Shown here: piece by piece, positions 37,495 through 45,670 of the stretch | Layout of the letters: each line of letters begins with the position of its first letter | Position numbering within the stretch: the first letter of the stretch is position 1 | Origin: Akkermansia sp. | GTDB taxonomy: Bacteria; Verrucomicrobiota; Verrucomicrobiia; Verrucomicrobiales; Akkermansiaceae | DNA: 63,643 bases | Assembly (NCBI GenBank): GCA_030523775.1 | Contig: JAUNHW010000014.1 | Coordinates: 1 to 63,643, forward strand | Direction: 5' to 3' | Notes under the pieces: generated by a model | Seen by the model: the letters and a program-made list of their open reading frames with translations, nothing else | Databases searched by the model: none | Told to the model about the DNA's origin: nothing | Position numbers and translations under genes: made by a program

Positions 37495-38094
37495 ATGAGT
37501 GATATCCAATGGAACAGCGTTCCCGTGAACGATGACGAGAAACCCACCGTCAGCCGTGCCGACCTGCGCGAGATGGCTCGCGACCTGGACCCCGACGAGT
37601 TCGATGACGATGTGCGCGCCTTTCTGGACGGCCTGATGGGCGATGCCGCCGACGACGAGCTGCGCAAGGCCGCCACCCTGCTGCTGCAGGACGAGGTGGA
37701 CCTGCCGCCGGATCTGGCCGCGCAGGGGGTGGAGCCGGATATGCCGCTCATTGAGCTGCTGCTTTCCGCCGGGGCAGATGTGAACGCCCGCAACGCCTAT
37801 GGCCAGCCGCCCCTGCACCTGGCCGCCCACTACGCGTACGAGGATATTGTGGACCGCCTGCTCGCCGCCGGGGCGGATTTGCGCACCAAAAACGCGCAGG
37901 GCCGCTTTGCCGCCCAGGTGGCCGCCACGCCATCCCTGGCCGCCAGGCTGGAACCGCCCCACCGCGAGGAGGACGATGCCCCCCTGCCGCCGGAAATCGA
38001 GGATGCCGACAACGAACCGGACGATGCCGACGGTCACCACCACTGTGATTGCGGCCATCACCACTGCGATTGCGGCGGCCACGGCGCGCACTAA
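37495..38094 (+). CDS. Ankyrin-repeat protein with His/Cys-rich metal-binding-like tail
   Basis: 199 residues, no signal peptide. Residues about 70-150 hold two to three ankyrin repeats (MPLIELLLSAGADVNARN and HLAAHYAYEDIVDRLLAAGADL types). The N-terminal 65 residues are acidic and helical. The last 22 residues contain HHHCDCG twice, ending in GHGAH, a pattern likely to bind a transition metal such as nickel, copper or zinc. Partner and role are unknown. It follows the helicase by 27 nt and is likely the operon's last gene. Confidence 0.75.
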   Translation: MSDIQWNSVPVNDDEKPTVSRADLREMARDLDPDEFDDDVRAFLDGLMGDAADDELRKAATLLLQDEVDLPPDLAAQGVEPDMPLIELLLSAGADVNARNAYGQPPLHLAAHYAYEDIVDRLLAAGADLRTKNAQGRFAAQVAATPSLAARLEPPHREEDDAPLPPEIEDADNEPDDADGHHHCDCGHHHCDCGGHGAH

Positions 38095-38107
38095 GGGCAC
38101 CGCCCCA

Positions 38108-38212
38108 CACGTTCAGCCCGGCCTTGCGGTACGCTTCGCCCAGCAGCTTGGCGTTGGTGAGGTAGTGGCCGATGAGCGCGCGTATCCAGCATGCCACACG
38201 CCGGGCTTGCCA
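38108..38212 (-). pseudogene. Fragment resembling LL-diaminopimelate aminotransferase (dapL)
   Basis: Read on the minus strand, about 35 codons give IGHYLTNAKLLGEAYRKAG followed by LNVWGG. This resembles the DapL segment with pattern YY..NA.++RE.L...G..VYGG. No DapL catalytic Lys or downstream sequence is present, and no start codon or ribosome site serves it. Most likely a decayed gene end left when the ankyrin genes were inserted or rearranged. The identification is by eye. Confidence 0.45.
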
Positions 38213-38235
38213 ATTCAGGGTGGGGGTGGTACCAT
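38207..38235 (+). promoter_or_regulatory. Promoter of 398-residue ankyrin gene
   Basis: TTGCCA (38207-38212), 17-nt spacer, TACCAT (38230-38235), with a leader of about 58 nt to ATG 38300. Confidence 0.6.
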
Positions 38236-38299
38236 GCGCACATACCCTAAAAGGCGGGAGTGCTTTCCTGACTGTAACCAACCCAACACCTTAACGATT

Positions 38300-39496
38300 A
38301 TGAGCTCTATGAAAACAAACAAGAAGGCGGATTCTCGCTTGGCGGAAGCCGTTGAAAACGGCGATTTGGAGGCCGCCGCCGCCGCGCTGGATGCCGGGGC
38401 GAACCCGGATGGCCGCCGCAACCGCAGGGGGGACAACCTTCCCCCTCTGTTTGTGGCGGTGCTGCGCCGCCGCCCGGATATGGTGCGCCTGCTGCTGGAC
38501 CGCGGCGCCAACCCGAATGTCCTCGGCGATTTGGCGATTTCCCCAAACTGCACGCCGCTCTTTGCAGCGGACTGCGCCTGCATCCGCATCCTGCTGGAAC
38601 ACGGCGCGGATCCCGCCGCCAGGGACTCCGTCGGGCAGACCGCCCTGTTTTACGACACCTTCCTGAGGAGCGGGGAGGAAGCTGAGGAGGTGGAGCGCGT
38701 GAAGCTCCTGCTCCAGGCCGGAACCCCCGGCGACGCCGTGAGTGGGAACGGCTCCACCGCCCTGTTCTACGTGAAAGAACCGGAATCCGTGCGCCTGCTG
38801 CTGCAGGCCGGCGCCCCCGCGGATGCCCGCGCGGGGGAGTATGAGATGCTCAACGCCCTCTGCCAACACCACAGGAACCCGCAGAGCACCAAGCTCCTGC
38901 TGGAAGCCGGCGCGGATCCCAACGTCACGGACGCCGAGTGGGGCTGCGGCGTCTGCGGCTGGGGCACCCCCGTGGAGTCCGTGCGCCTGCTGCTGGAACA
39001 TGGCTTCAACCCCAACCTGGTGCGCGAGGACGATTACTACACCACCCCGCCCATCGCCCGCGGCGTAAGCCAAGAGGTGGCACGGCTCCTGCAGCAGGCC
39101 GGCGCGGATGTCAACCTGCGTTACCTCGCCTGCGAATTCCTCGACAACTGCCATTGCCTGGACCGCAAGATGGCCATCACACCCGTCGGCCACAACCTGT
39201 ATGCAGACGACCTGGCGGCGGCTGAAATCCTCCTGCAGCTCCCCGGCGTGAAGGTGGGCATGCTGGAGCTCTACTGGGCCCTCCGCGCAGGCGAGGACGC
39301 ACGCCTCGGCTACCGCAGCAGCTACCGCCCCGTGCCGGATACGGACGCCGCCATCGCCCTGCTCAAAAAATACGGCAACCTGGAGATAGACGACGCCACC
39401 CTCGCCGCCTACCGCGCCGACCCCGATTCCATGCTCACCCCGGATTTCTTCCTGGACGGCATCCTCAAACCCCGCCCGGTATACAAGCGGAAATAA
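38300..39496 (+). CDS. Ankyrin-repeat protein, cytoplasmic, unknown function
   Basis: 398 residues, no signal peptide. At least seven ankyrin repeats span about residues 10-290, with helix pairs ending in LLLxAGA(D/N)PN-type turns (LLLDRGANPN, LLLQAGTPGD, LLLEAGADPN). Two GCGVCGWGT-like Cys/Gly loops interrupt the series near 213-222. The C-terminal 110 residues are less repetitive. The start is MSSMKTNKK; an alternative ATG lies 9 nt downstream. It converges with the STAS-HATPase gene, leaving only 6 nt between stops. Confidence 0.78.
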   Translation: MSSMKTNKKADSRLAEAVENGDLEAAAAALDAGANPDGRRNRRGDNLPPLFVAVLRRRPDMVRLLLDRGANPNVLGDLAISPNCTPLFAADCACIRILLEHGADPAARDSVGQTALFYDTFLRSGEEAEEVERVKLLLQAGTPGDAVSGNGSTALFYVKEPESVRLLLQAGAPADARAGEYEMLNALCQHHRNPQSTKLLLEAGADPNVTDAEWGCGVCGWGTPVESVRLLLEHGFNPNLVREDDYYTTPPIARGVSQEVARLLQQAGADVNLRYLACEFLDNCHCLDRKMAITPVGHNLYADDLAAAEILLQLPGVKVGMLELYWALRAGEDARLGYRSSYRPVPDTDAAIALLKKYGNLEIDDATLAAYRADPDSMLTPDFFLDGILKPRPVYKRK

Positions 39497-39502
39497 CCCC
39501 GC

Positions 39503-40549
39503 CTACCCCTGCGGCGGCGCATCGATTCCCAGCTCGGTGAGCAGGCCGCGGGAGGGCTTGGAGGCCTGCTTGAACGCGTTGCGGATGGTGGAGGCCTCCC
39601 GCTCGCCAGCCTCGGAAAGGCGGCGCAGCAGGTCCTGCGTGTCCAGCTCCCTGCCGGTGGGGATGGAGATGCGCAGCACCGTACCGTGGAAATCCGTGGC
39701 GCCGCGCTCGAACGTGCCGTCCTTGCGCAGCGAGATGTAGTTGCCGTAGCTGGCCAGCAGGAACTTGCCGCCAAGCTCCCGGCAGATGCTGCTCACCATG
39801 TACAGCCCGTAGCCGGAGTTCTCCCACTGGCTGCGCTTGTTCGGCTTGTACGAGGGCTGGAAGGATTGCGAGATGCCCGGCTTCACCGCCCACTGCAGCG
39901 CCTGTGCGTTGTCCGTGATGTACTCGCGGTGCTTGGGGTTGCTCGCCAGGCTGTTGAAGATGCCTATGCCCTCGTCCAGGATGGTGAGCTCCGCAAAGCT
40001 GCTCTTCCACCTCTGCGCGCATATCCACATCTCGTCCGCGTTCCCGTGCTCCGGGATGTTCCGCAGGATCTCGCGGATGAGGAAGCCCATCAGCGGCGCA
40101 AGCTCCGGCGTGTGCGCCGTGATCACCCGCGCCAGCCGCTGCGCCTGCTCCTCTATCAAATCGCCCGCCTCCAGGAACCGCCGCTGCTCGAACGCCGCCT
40201 TGAACAAATCCTTCATGGACAGGCGGGTGATGGGCAAATGAGTGCCCTCGTCCTGCTCCGTCTCCTTCAGCCCCTCCACCGGAAGTGCATCATCCAGCAG
40301 GTGCTTCATCCCCATGTACCCCGCATAGTTCTCCACCGCATCGCGCTGAAACCCCGTGAACCGCAGTCGGCAACCCTTCCCCGCCATCACCCGCCGCAAC
40401 GCCGTCCCCAGCGCCAGCATGTAGAACGATGTCAACACGCTCACCCGCCCAAAGTCCAACTCCACTTCCTCCCCCGCCGCAATCTCCGGCAATGCGGCAA
40501 TATACTCCAGCACCTCCCGCGACACCGTCCTCGGCAGCTCCAGTCTCAT
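39503..40549 (-). CDS. STAS-like domain fused to GHKL ATPase: predicted partner-switching regulator
   Basis: 348 residues. Residues about 1-95 resemble a STAS domain (VELDFGRVSVLTSFYMLALGTAL). Residues about 150-345 form an HATPase/GHKL fold with an N-box (REILRNIPEHGNADE), a G1 box (LDEGIGIF) and a G2 box (SGYGLYMVSSICRELGG). Having antagonist and kinase-like domains in one chain is unusual, because they normally act as separate proteins. There is no sensor domain, phosphoacceptor His or membrane segment. It may regulate a sigma factor or phosphatase through self-contained switching. ATG 40549 lies 6 nt after a consensus -10, so I prefer it over a further upstream in-frame ATG. Divergent from the McrB-like gene. 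Confidence 0.75.
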   Translation of the reverse strand: MRLELPRTVSREVLEYIAALPEIAAGEEVELDFGRVSVLTSFYMLALGTALRRVMAGKGCRLRFTGFQRDAVENYAGYMGMKHLLDDALPVEGLKETEQDEGTHLPITRLSMKDLFKAAFEQRRFLEAGDLIEEQAQRLARVITAHTPELAPLMGFLIREILRNIPEHGNADEMWICAQRWKSSFAELTILDEGIGIFNSLASNPKHREYITDNAQALQWAVKPGISQSFQPSYKPNKRSQWENSGYGLYMVSSICRELGGKFLLASYGNYISLRKDGTFERGATDFHGTVLRISIPTGRELDTQDLLRRLSEAGEREASTIRNAFKQASKPSRGLLTELGIDAPPQG

Positions 40550-40555
40550 GCAACC

Positions 40556-40585
40556 ACTATACCCGCTGGTGCCGTGCCTTGTCAA
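40556..40585 (-). promoter_or_regulatory. Leaderless promoter of STAS-HATPase gene
   Basis: On the minus strand: TTGACA (40585-40580), 18-nt spacer, TATAGT (40561-40556), then 6 nt to ATG 40549. Confidence 0.75.
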
Positions 40586-40628
40586 TGACTGTATGCACCC
40601 AACGCTGCCTCAAACTTCCAGAAAAAAC

Positions 40629-40657
40629 TTGACATTACGGCAGAAAAAGCCTAGAAT
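40629..40657 (+). promoter_or_regulatory. Promoter of McrB/LlaJI-like restriction pair
   Basis: TTGACA (40629-40634), 17-nt spacer, TAGAAT (40652-40657), with ATG 40683 after a 25-nt leader lacking a Shine-Dalgarno sequence. Confidence 0.75.
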
Positions 40658-40682
40658 GACACCCTAGCAACACGTAACCTCT

Positions 40683-42869
40683 ATGTCAAACGCAATACAT
40701 GATTTCAAGAATGTTTGGTATGACCAGTATGATGGTTTAGGCAACATCCCTGTTACTGACAATCACAAAAAAATATGGAAAGAATTATGTGGAATTTTTG
40801 AGGGCTGGATCAATAACGGAAAATATCTTTTAAATAAAGCACATCTAGGTATGAGGATTATGCAACAACCTAGAAAAGGAGAAAGTTACAGAAGACTACG
40901 CCAAGAGCCTTGGCTGTTTGTTAGTCGTGTCGGACCTAAACAGAATGCAATATATGTGAAAATCGTAATGTGCAGCGCGGGGATCCGTATTGGTGTTGAT
41001 TTCTATGTAAATGAAGCAGAAAAAGACTCAGATATCTATACTAAAGCTTTTGAAAAATGTTTTACAAAGGTAAATGACGGATGGCAAATAGAGAATGAGA
41101 GATTCTCTATTTATAAGTTAATAGAATATAAGGAGAATGGCTCTGACGAAAAATACAAGAACGAATTTATAGAATTGTTGGCCAGATCGATAGAACAATA
41201 TGAAATAGTCACCGATAAGTTCATTGAAATTAAGAGGGAGGAGCGGCAAAACAGTGGCAAAATAGAGAAAAAACATTCAGAGGCTGATTTGTTTTTCTTT
41301 ACTCTTGACAAAATAGATAAAAGAAACATTACAAATGGCATCAATGGAACAATTAGTCTTTGTGGAGTCGAGTACAAGGAAAAGCAATTATTTTGTCGTC
41401 CGTGCAACTGTGAAGATAAATACTTTTGCGATGCATTAAAATGGATAAGGGCGGGCATAGTTACAGCTTTTAGCGAACGCCATGACTTTAAAAGCATCAA
41501 ACAATACTTTGGGATTGGAACTGACAATGCTCGCCATTACAAAGAGGAATTTCAGTTCAATGAAGAGAATATCACCATTGCCACCAATGCAGATGCGAAT
41601 ACAGTCATCAGCGATGCAATAGATGCTTTTGATTACTTCAAAGAAAACAAGAGCCAATTTAAAGTGATTTTCAAGTACCCGAATAAGGATACAAATTTGA
41701 AGAGGAGATATTTGGAGGAGCTCGTGGGAAAAGAAAACATTTTCCCCTATAACGGAAAATTGGAAAAAAATAAAAAAACGGTACCCCCCAACAAAACGGT
41801 AAATAATTCATACGCACACAACCGCATCATCTTCGGAGCGCCGGGAACGGGTAAGAGCCATAAGGCCAATCTGGATGCTAACAAATTGCTGCTTGGGGAA
41901 CGAAAGGAAGACAAGGTCTTGACCATAGCTGAGAAGAAAGCTAAGTCTGCTCTCATGGAGCGCGTGACTTTCCACCCGGAGTACAGTTACTATGATTTCG
42001 TGGGAAGCTACAAGCCAGTGATGAGAGATGTACCCGTTACGCATGTAAAAAATGGCAAATTGAAAAACGTGCAAGATGAACAAGGGAAACCGGCAACCGA
42101 GAAAAAGATTGCGTATGAGTTCGTCCCAGGTCCATTTACGCGAATCCTTGTAAAAGCATTGGAGGATCAAGCTCAAGACGAGAAGGGAACTCACCCGCAT
42201 CTCCTACTCGTCGAGGAAATCAACCGCGCGCGCGTGGCAGCCGTGTTTGGCGACATCTTCCAATTGCTGGATAGGACCAAGGAGGGCGAAAGCGAATATT
42301 CTATTTGCATCTCTGAGGACTTGAAAAACTACCTAGAGAAAAAAGGGCTTGGACGCGATGAACTTAAGTTGCCGCCGAACCTGTATATCTGGGCGACAAT
42401 GAACAGCGCGGATCAGGGCGTGTACCCGCTTGACACGGCTTTCAAGCGCCGTTGGAGCATGGAGTACTTGGACATTGACACAGGGGAAAAAGGCGACGAT
42501 TGGAATACGCTACGCAAGAAAATCAACGAGTTGCTGCTTAAGAAAGGCAATGTCAACGAGGACAAGCTCATGGGATACTATTTCCTCAAGCCGGAAGAAA
42601 GGGCCAATGCCCACTTGGAGGACTCACTGAAAGGCAAGGTGCTCATGTATCTGTTCGATGATGCGGCCAAGCCCTGCCGAAAGTATGTTTTCAAGGAAAC
42701 CAAAGGATCGAGAACATATTCGAGCTTGCGCGAGGCAATGTCATTAAGTAAGCCCAACCTCGGCATTTTTGAGGGCGATCCATTCTGGCCGGTTCAACCG
42801 CCCCAAAATGACCAGGATAATGGTCAAGCTGGGGTAGGGGAAGCGGGGCCGGGTGGTAATTTGCAATGA
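40683..42869 (+). CDS. McrB-like AAA+ NTPase subunit of a modification-dependent or LlaJI-type restriction system
   Basis: 728 residues. Residues 1-370 form an N-terminal region of unrecognised fold, presumably for DNA recognition. Residues about 375-700 are an McrB-type AAA+ module: Walker A GAPGTGKS at 385-392, the family-typical FHPEYSYYDFVGSYKP, Walker B LLLVEEINRA around 508-516, and the ATMNSADQGVYPLDTAFKRRW signature equivalent to the MNTADRS GTPase motif. It should hydrolyse GTP or ATP to drive the nuclease next door. The first about 1.1 kb is strikingly AT-rich compared with flanking genes, the rest intermediate, suggesting acquisition by transfer with a swapped recognition half. It overlaps the nuclease gene by 4 nt. 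Confidence 0.85.
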   Translation: MSNAIHDFKNVWYDQYDGLGNIPVTDNHKKIWKELCGIFEGWINNGKYLLNKAHLGMRIMQQPRKGESYRRLRQEPWLFVSRVGPKQNAIYVKIVMCSAGIRIGVDFYVNEAEKDSDIYTKAFEKCFTKVNDGWQIENERFSIYKLIEYKENGSDEKYKNEFIELLARSIEQYEIVTDKFIEIKREERQNSGKIEKKHSEADLFFFTLDKIDKRNITNGINGTISLCGVEYKEKQLFCRPCNCEDKYFCDALKWIRAGIVTAFSERHDFKSIKQYFGIGTDNARHYKEEFQFNEENITIATNADANTVISDAIDAFDYFKENKSQFKVIFKYPNKDTNLKRRYLEELVGKENIFPYNGKLEKNKKTVPPNKTVNNSYAHNRIIFGAPGTGKSHKANLDANKLLLGERKEDKVLTIAEKKAKSALMERVTFHPEYSYYDFVGSYKPVMRDVPVTHVKNGKLKNVQDEQGKPATEKKIAYEFVPGPFTRILVKALEDQAQDEKGTHPHLLLVEEINRARVAAVFGDIFQLLDRTKEGESEYSICISEDLKNYLEKKGLGRDELKLPPNLYIWATMNSADQGVYPLDTAFKRRWSMEYLDIDTGEKGDDWNTLRKKINELLLKKGNVNEDKLMGYYFLKPEERANAHLEDSLKGKVLMYLFDDAAKPCRKYVFKETKGSRTYSSLREAMSLSKPNLGIFEGDPFWPVQPPQNDQDNGQAGVGEAGPGGNLQ

Positions 42870-44338
42870 GCGCGGTGGATTCCAGTTTCCTGGCTGAACG
42901 CCTCCCGGCCCACTGGGTCCGGGAGATGCAAAGGTATAGTGCCAAAGAGCTTCAAAATCTTCTCAGCATTGAGGATGCCGCAGGCCTCCGTGATGTCATC
43001 GACGACCTTTGCGATGCGAAAATACTGCGAACCATACGCGCGGACGCAACAAAGGAGGAGATCGACGACGAGGAACACGATGACCCCAGAAACAGGCAGC
43101 ATTTGGAAAGCTACACCTACCGCTTCCACTATGTGGGCATCCTGCAATACCACCAATCTCTGCTCTATGTGTTGCCCAAGTATTGCAACGAGATTGCCCC
43201 TGACCCGGAGAAAGCGGCAGTCATAGAATACAAAGAGGGCGATGAGGATCCGCGCATGAAGCCTTTCCAACAGGTGATGCAAGTGATTGCGCGGTATGAT
43301 GACACCAAGCGCGAGCTGGGGGAGGAGGAGGACGAGCAGCTGTGGGAGGATTCCCTGCATGTGATGGTGGAGCTGGTGTCGGACTATGTGGAGAACGGTG
43401 TGTACCGCGACGACGAGCATGTGGACGAAATCAACGGCAAGGGCCGCATCCTGTGGCAACGCACCATCCAAAAGACATTGCCGTTCATTCAGGACGGTGA
43501 GCCCATCTACATGGAGCTGCACACGCGGCGCAAGCGGGAGGACGATCAGAATTTCTTCACGCGCATGCACCACTATCTGGCGCACCAGGCGTGGAGCGCG
43601 CTGCATACGGTGCGGTTGGATTCCCTGCTGTCCCTGCCGGACATTCCCGCGCCAGAGGATTCCGACAGCGATTTCTCGGAGAAGGAATACATGCTGGACA
43701 GCATCCATGCGGGGCTTTCCCAACAGTTCGACAGCCGGCGGCGCTACCTACTGCAACTGATGGAGCGCTTCCTTGACCGCAAAGAGGAAACCTTCAGCAA
43801 CGGCTTCCACACCTTCGGCAAAACGGAGTTCCACACGGTGTGGGAGGAAGCCTGCCGCGCGGCGTTCGGCATGGAAAAATCCACTACGAGTATGATGGAA
43901 GCATCCAAGCCGCATTGGCAATTTGTTGGCGCCCCAAACGTATTCCACGGCTCTGCATTGGAAGCCGACATGGTGAAAGTTGACGGGCGCAAGCTTACCA
44001 TTCTTGATGCGAAATACTACGTGCCCGATTCCTCCAAGACAGCAAAGGAAATAGTCGCCGCCATGCCGGGCATTGGCGACATCATCAAGCAGCAGTTGTA
44101 CGAGCTGGCTTTGCGAAAGACCCTCACAGAGGATGAAACAAAGGTCAAAGTGGCCAATGCGTTCATTCTTCCTCTACGAGACGATGAAAAGGCGGTGGGG
44201 GAAGTTTCGCTCGGCAAAGTGGAAATCCCCATGTTGGCAGGCTTGGGGCTTGCGCCGGTGGAGCTTGTCAAGTACCCGCCCCAAACCATCTGGGGGGCGT
44301 ATTTGGATCACGTCCCCATCAACATTCCCGGAATGTGA
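42866..44338 (+). CDS. LlaJI/McrC-like restriction endonuclease subunit
   Basis: 490 residues. The architecture matches the LlaJI.R2/McrC-like nuclease group: an N-terminal helical and beta region with the FHYVGILQYHQSLLYVLPKY motif, and a C-terminal PD-(D/E)XK-type core near residues 363-400, where GSALEADMV is followed by LTILDAKYY (Glu/Asp then D-A-K). It starts in an ATGA overlap with the McrB-like gene, so the two are translationally coupled. No DNA methyltransferase is seen nearby, which favours a type IV (modified-DNA-dependent) mode over classic LlaJI, which needs protective methylases. Role: defence against foreign DNA. Confidence 0.82.
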   Translation: MSAVDSSFLAERLPAHWVREMQRYSAKELQNLLSIEDAAGLRDVIDDLCDAKILRTIRADATKEEIDDEEHDDPRNRQHLESYTYRFHYVGILQYHQSLLYVLPKYCNEIAPDPEKAAVIEYKEGDEDPRMKPFQQVMQVIARYDDTKRELGEEEDEQLWEDSLHVMVELVSDYVENGVYRDDEHVDEINGKGRILWQRTIQKTLPFIQDGEPIYMELHTRRKREDDQNFFTRMHHYLAHQAWSALHTVRLDSLLSLPDIPAPEDSDSDFSEKEYMLDSIHAGLSQQFDSRRRYLLQLMERFLDRKEETFSNGFHTFGKTEFHTVWEEACRAAFGMEKSTTSMMEASKPHWQFVGAPNVFHGSALEADMVKVDGRKLTILDAKYYVPDSSKTAKEIVAAMPGIGDIIKQQLYELALRKTLTEDETKVKVANAFILPLRDDEKAVGEVSLGKVEIPMLAGLGLAPVELVKYPPQTIWGAYLDHVPINIPGM

Positions 44339-44380
44339 TTTTATTCCGACGGGCGTTGCATGGTGTTGGCGCGCCCCTCC

Positions 44381-45649
44381 TCACTCCGCGGCTCCGGCGG
44401 CTTGGAGGAGGCGGATGCATTCCGCGTGGGTGGGGGTGCAGTTGTTTTCGCGGGCGGCTTGGAGGGCGGTCATACCGTGGAAGCGGCCGCCGTGGACCTT
44501 GGCGTTCACGTTGGCACCGGACTCAATGAGCAGGCGGGTGCAGTCTGCATAGCCGTAGTGGCAGGCCATCGTCAACGCGGTGATGCCCTCCTTGGTCTCG
44601 GCATTCACATCCGCACCCGCCGCGATGAGCTTGCGGGCGAGATCCCCGAAGCCGCGGAAGGCGGCATATATCAGGGGGGTGTAGCCCCATTTGTCCTGCA
44701 CGGCGACATCCGCGCCGGCGGCCAGGAGAAGGTGCGCGCACTCATCGTACCCCCACTTGCATGCTTCCAGCAGAGGTGTCATTCCATCCATGGTCTTGGC
44801 GTTCGCGTCCGCGCCCGCATCGAGCAGCGCGCCGACGCAGTCCGGATGGCCGGCAAAGGCAGCGCAGGCGAGGGGCGTTTCGCCATCGTCGGTGGCGGCG
44901 TTGACATCCGCGCCCGCTTCCATGAGCATGCGCGCGAATTCCACGTTGCCCCCTGGGCAGACATGCATCAGGGGCGTGCGGCCGCCCGCGCCCGTGACAA
45001 CCCAGCCGCGCGTCTCCGCCGCGTTCACGTCCGCGCCCGCGGCAATAAGCATGCGTGCGAGCTCCATATTGTTCATCATGCAGGCATACGCCAGGGGAGT
45101 GGTGCCGCGCTCGTCCGCGGCGTTCACGTTGGCTCCGGATTCCAGCAGCAAGCGGGCGAGCTCCGCATTGCCCCTGTGGCAGACGCGCAACAGGGCGGTA
45201 TTGCCGAACACGTCCACGGCGTTCACGTCCGCGCCCGCTTCAAGGAGCGGCAGCACAAACTCCGTGGCCCCTTTCCCGCAGGCATACATCAAGGGAGTTT
45301 GCCCTTCCCAGTCCCTAGCGTTCACGTCCGCGCCCGCTTGCAGCAGGATGCGGGTGCATTCCTCATGGCCCTTTCTCAGGGTGGCATGCAAGGCGGTTGC
45401 GCTGCCGAGCCCCCTGAACTCCTTTTTGTAGTGAATGTTCACATCTGCCCCGGCGGCAATCAACACGCGCAGGCTGTCCGCGCGCCCCTTCACAGCGGCA
45501 AGCGTCAGCGGCGTGTGGCCGTCAAAAACCTTGTGATTCAGCTTTGCGTTCACATCCGCGCCGGCGGCTATGAGCGCCCGCAGTTCGTCGAGCTCGCCCA
45601 TTGCCGCGGCGGCGAAGATGGCTCCGTTTGGTGGATTGGTTGATTTCAT
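44381..45649 (-). CDS. Ankyrin-repeat protein co-transcribed with an AAA+ ATPase
   Basis: 422 residues, almost entirely about twelve near-consensus ankyrin repeats (G.TPL..A...G...+...L+.AGADVNA). No signal peptide and no other domain. Such even, high-identity repeats suggest recent expansion or strong selection for a binding surface. It starts 21 nt after the stop of the AAA+ gene with no intervening promoter, so the two proteins probably act together: ankyrins would capture a partner for the ATPase to remodel (inference). It ends convergently with the restriction nuclease gene. Confidence 0.85.
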   Translation of the reverse strand: MKSTNPPNGAIFAAAAMGELDELRALIAAGADVNAKLNHKVFDGHTPLTLAAVKGRADSLRVLIAAGADVNIHYKKEFRGLGSATALHATLRKGHEECTRILLQAGADVNARDWEGQTPLMYACGKGATEFVLPLLEAGADVNAVDVFGNTALLRVCHRGNAELARLLLESGANVNAADERGTTPLAYACMMNNMELARMLIAAGADVNAAETRGWVVTGAGGRTPLMHVCPGGNVEFARMLMEAGADVNAATDDGETPLACAAFAGHPDCVGALLDAGADANAKTMDGMTPLLEACKWGYDECAHLLLAAGADVAVQDKWGYTPLIYAAFRGFGDLARKLIAAGADVNAETKEGITALTMACHYGYADCTRLLIESGANVNAKVHGGRFHGMTALQAARENNCTPTHAECIRLLQAAGAAE

Positions 45650-45670
45650 ATCGGTGTATGGGGTTGGGGG

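Noticed and set aside
37799..38299. Upstream in-frame extension of the 398-residue ankyrin gene
   Set aside because: It overlaps the preceding ankyrin gene in another frame and gives Arg/Pro/Thr-rich nonsense; a promoter at 38207-38235 supports the start at 38300.
44377..44390. Shared GCGGAGTGAGGA at the ends of the recombinase and ankyrin genes as a mobile-element end
   Set aside because: Only about 12 bp match and surrounding sequence differs; chance or common codons (Ala-Glu-stop) explain it well enough.
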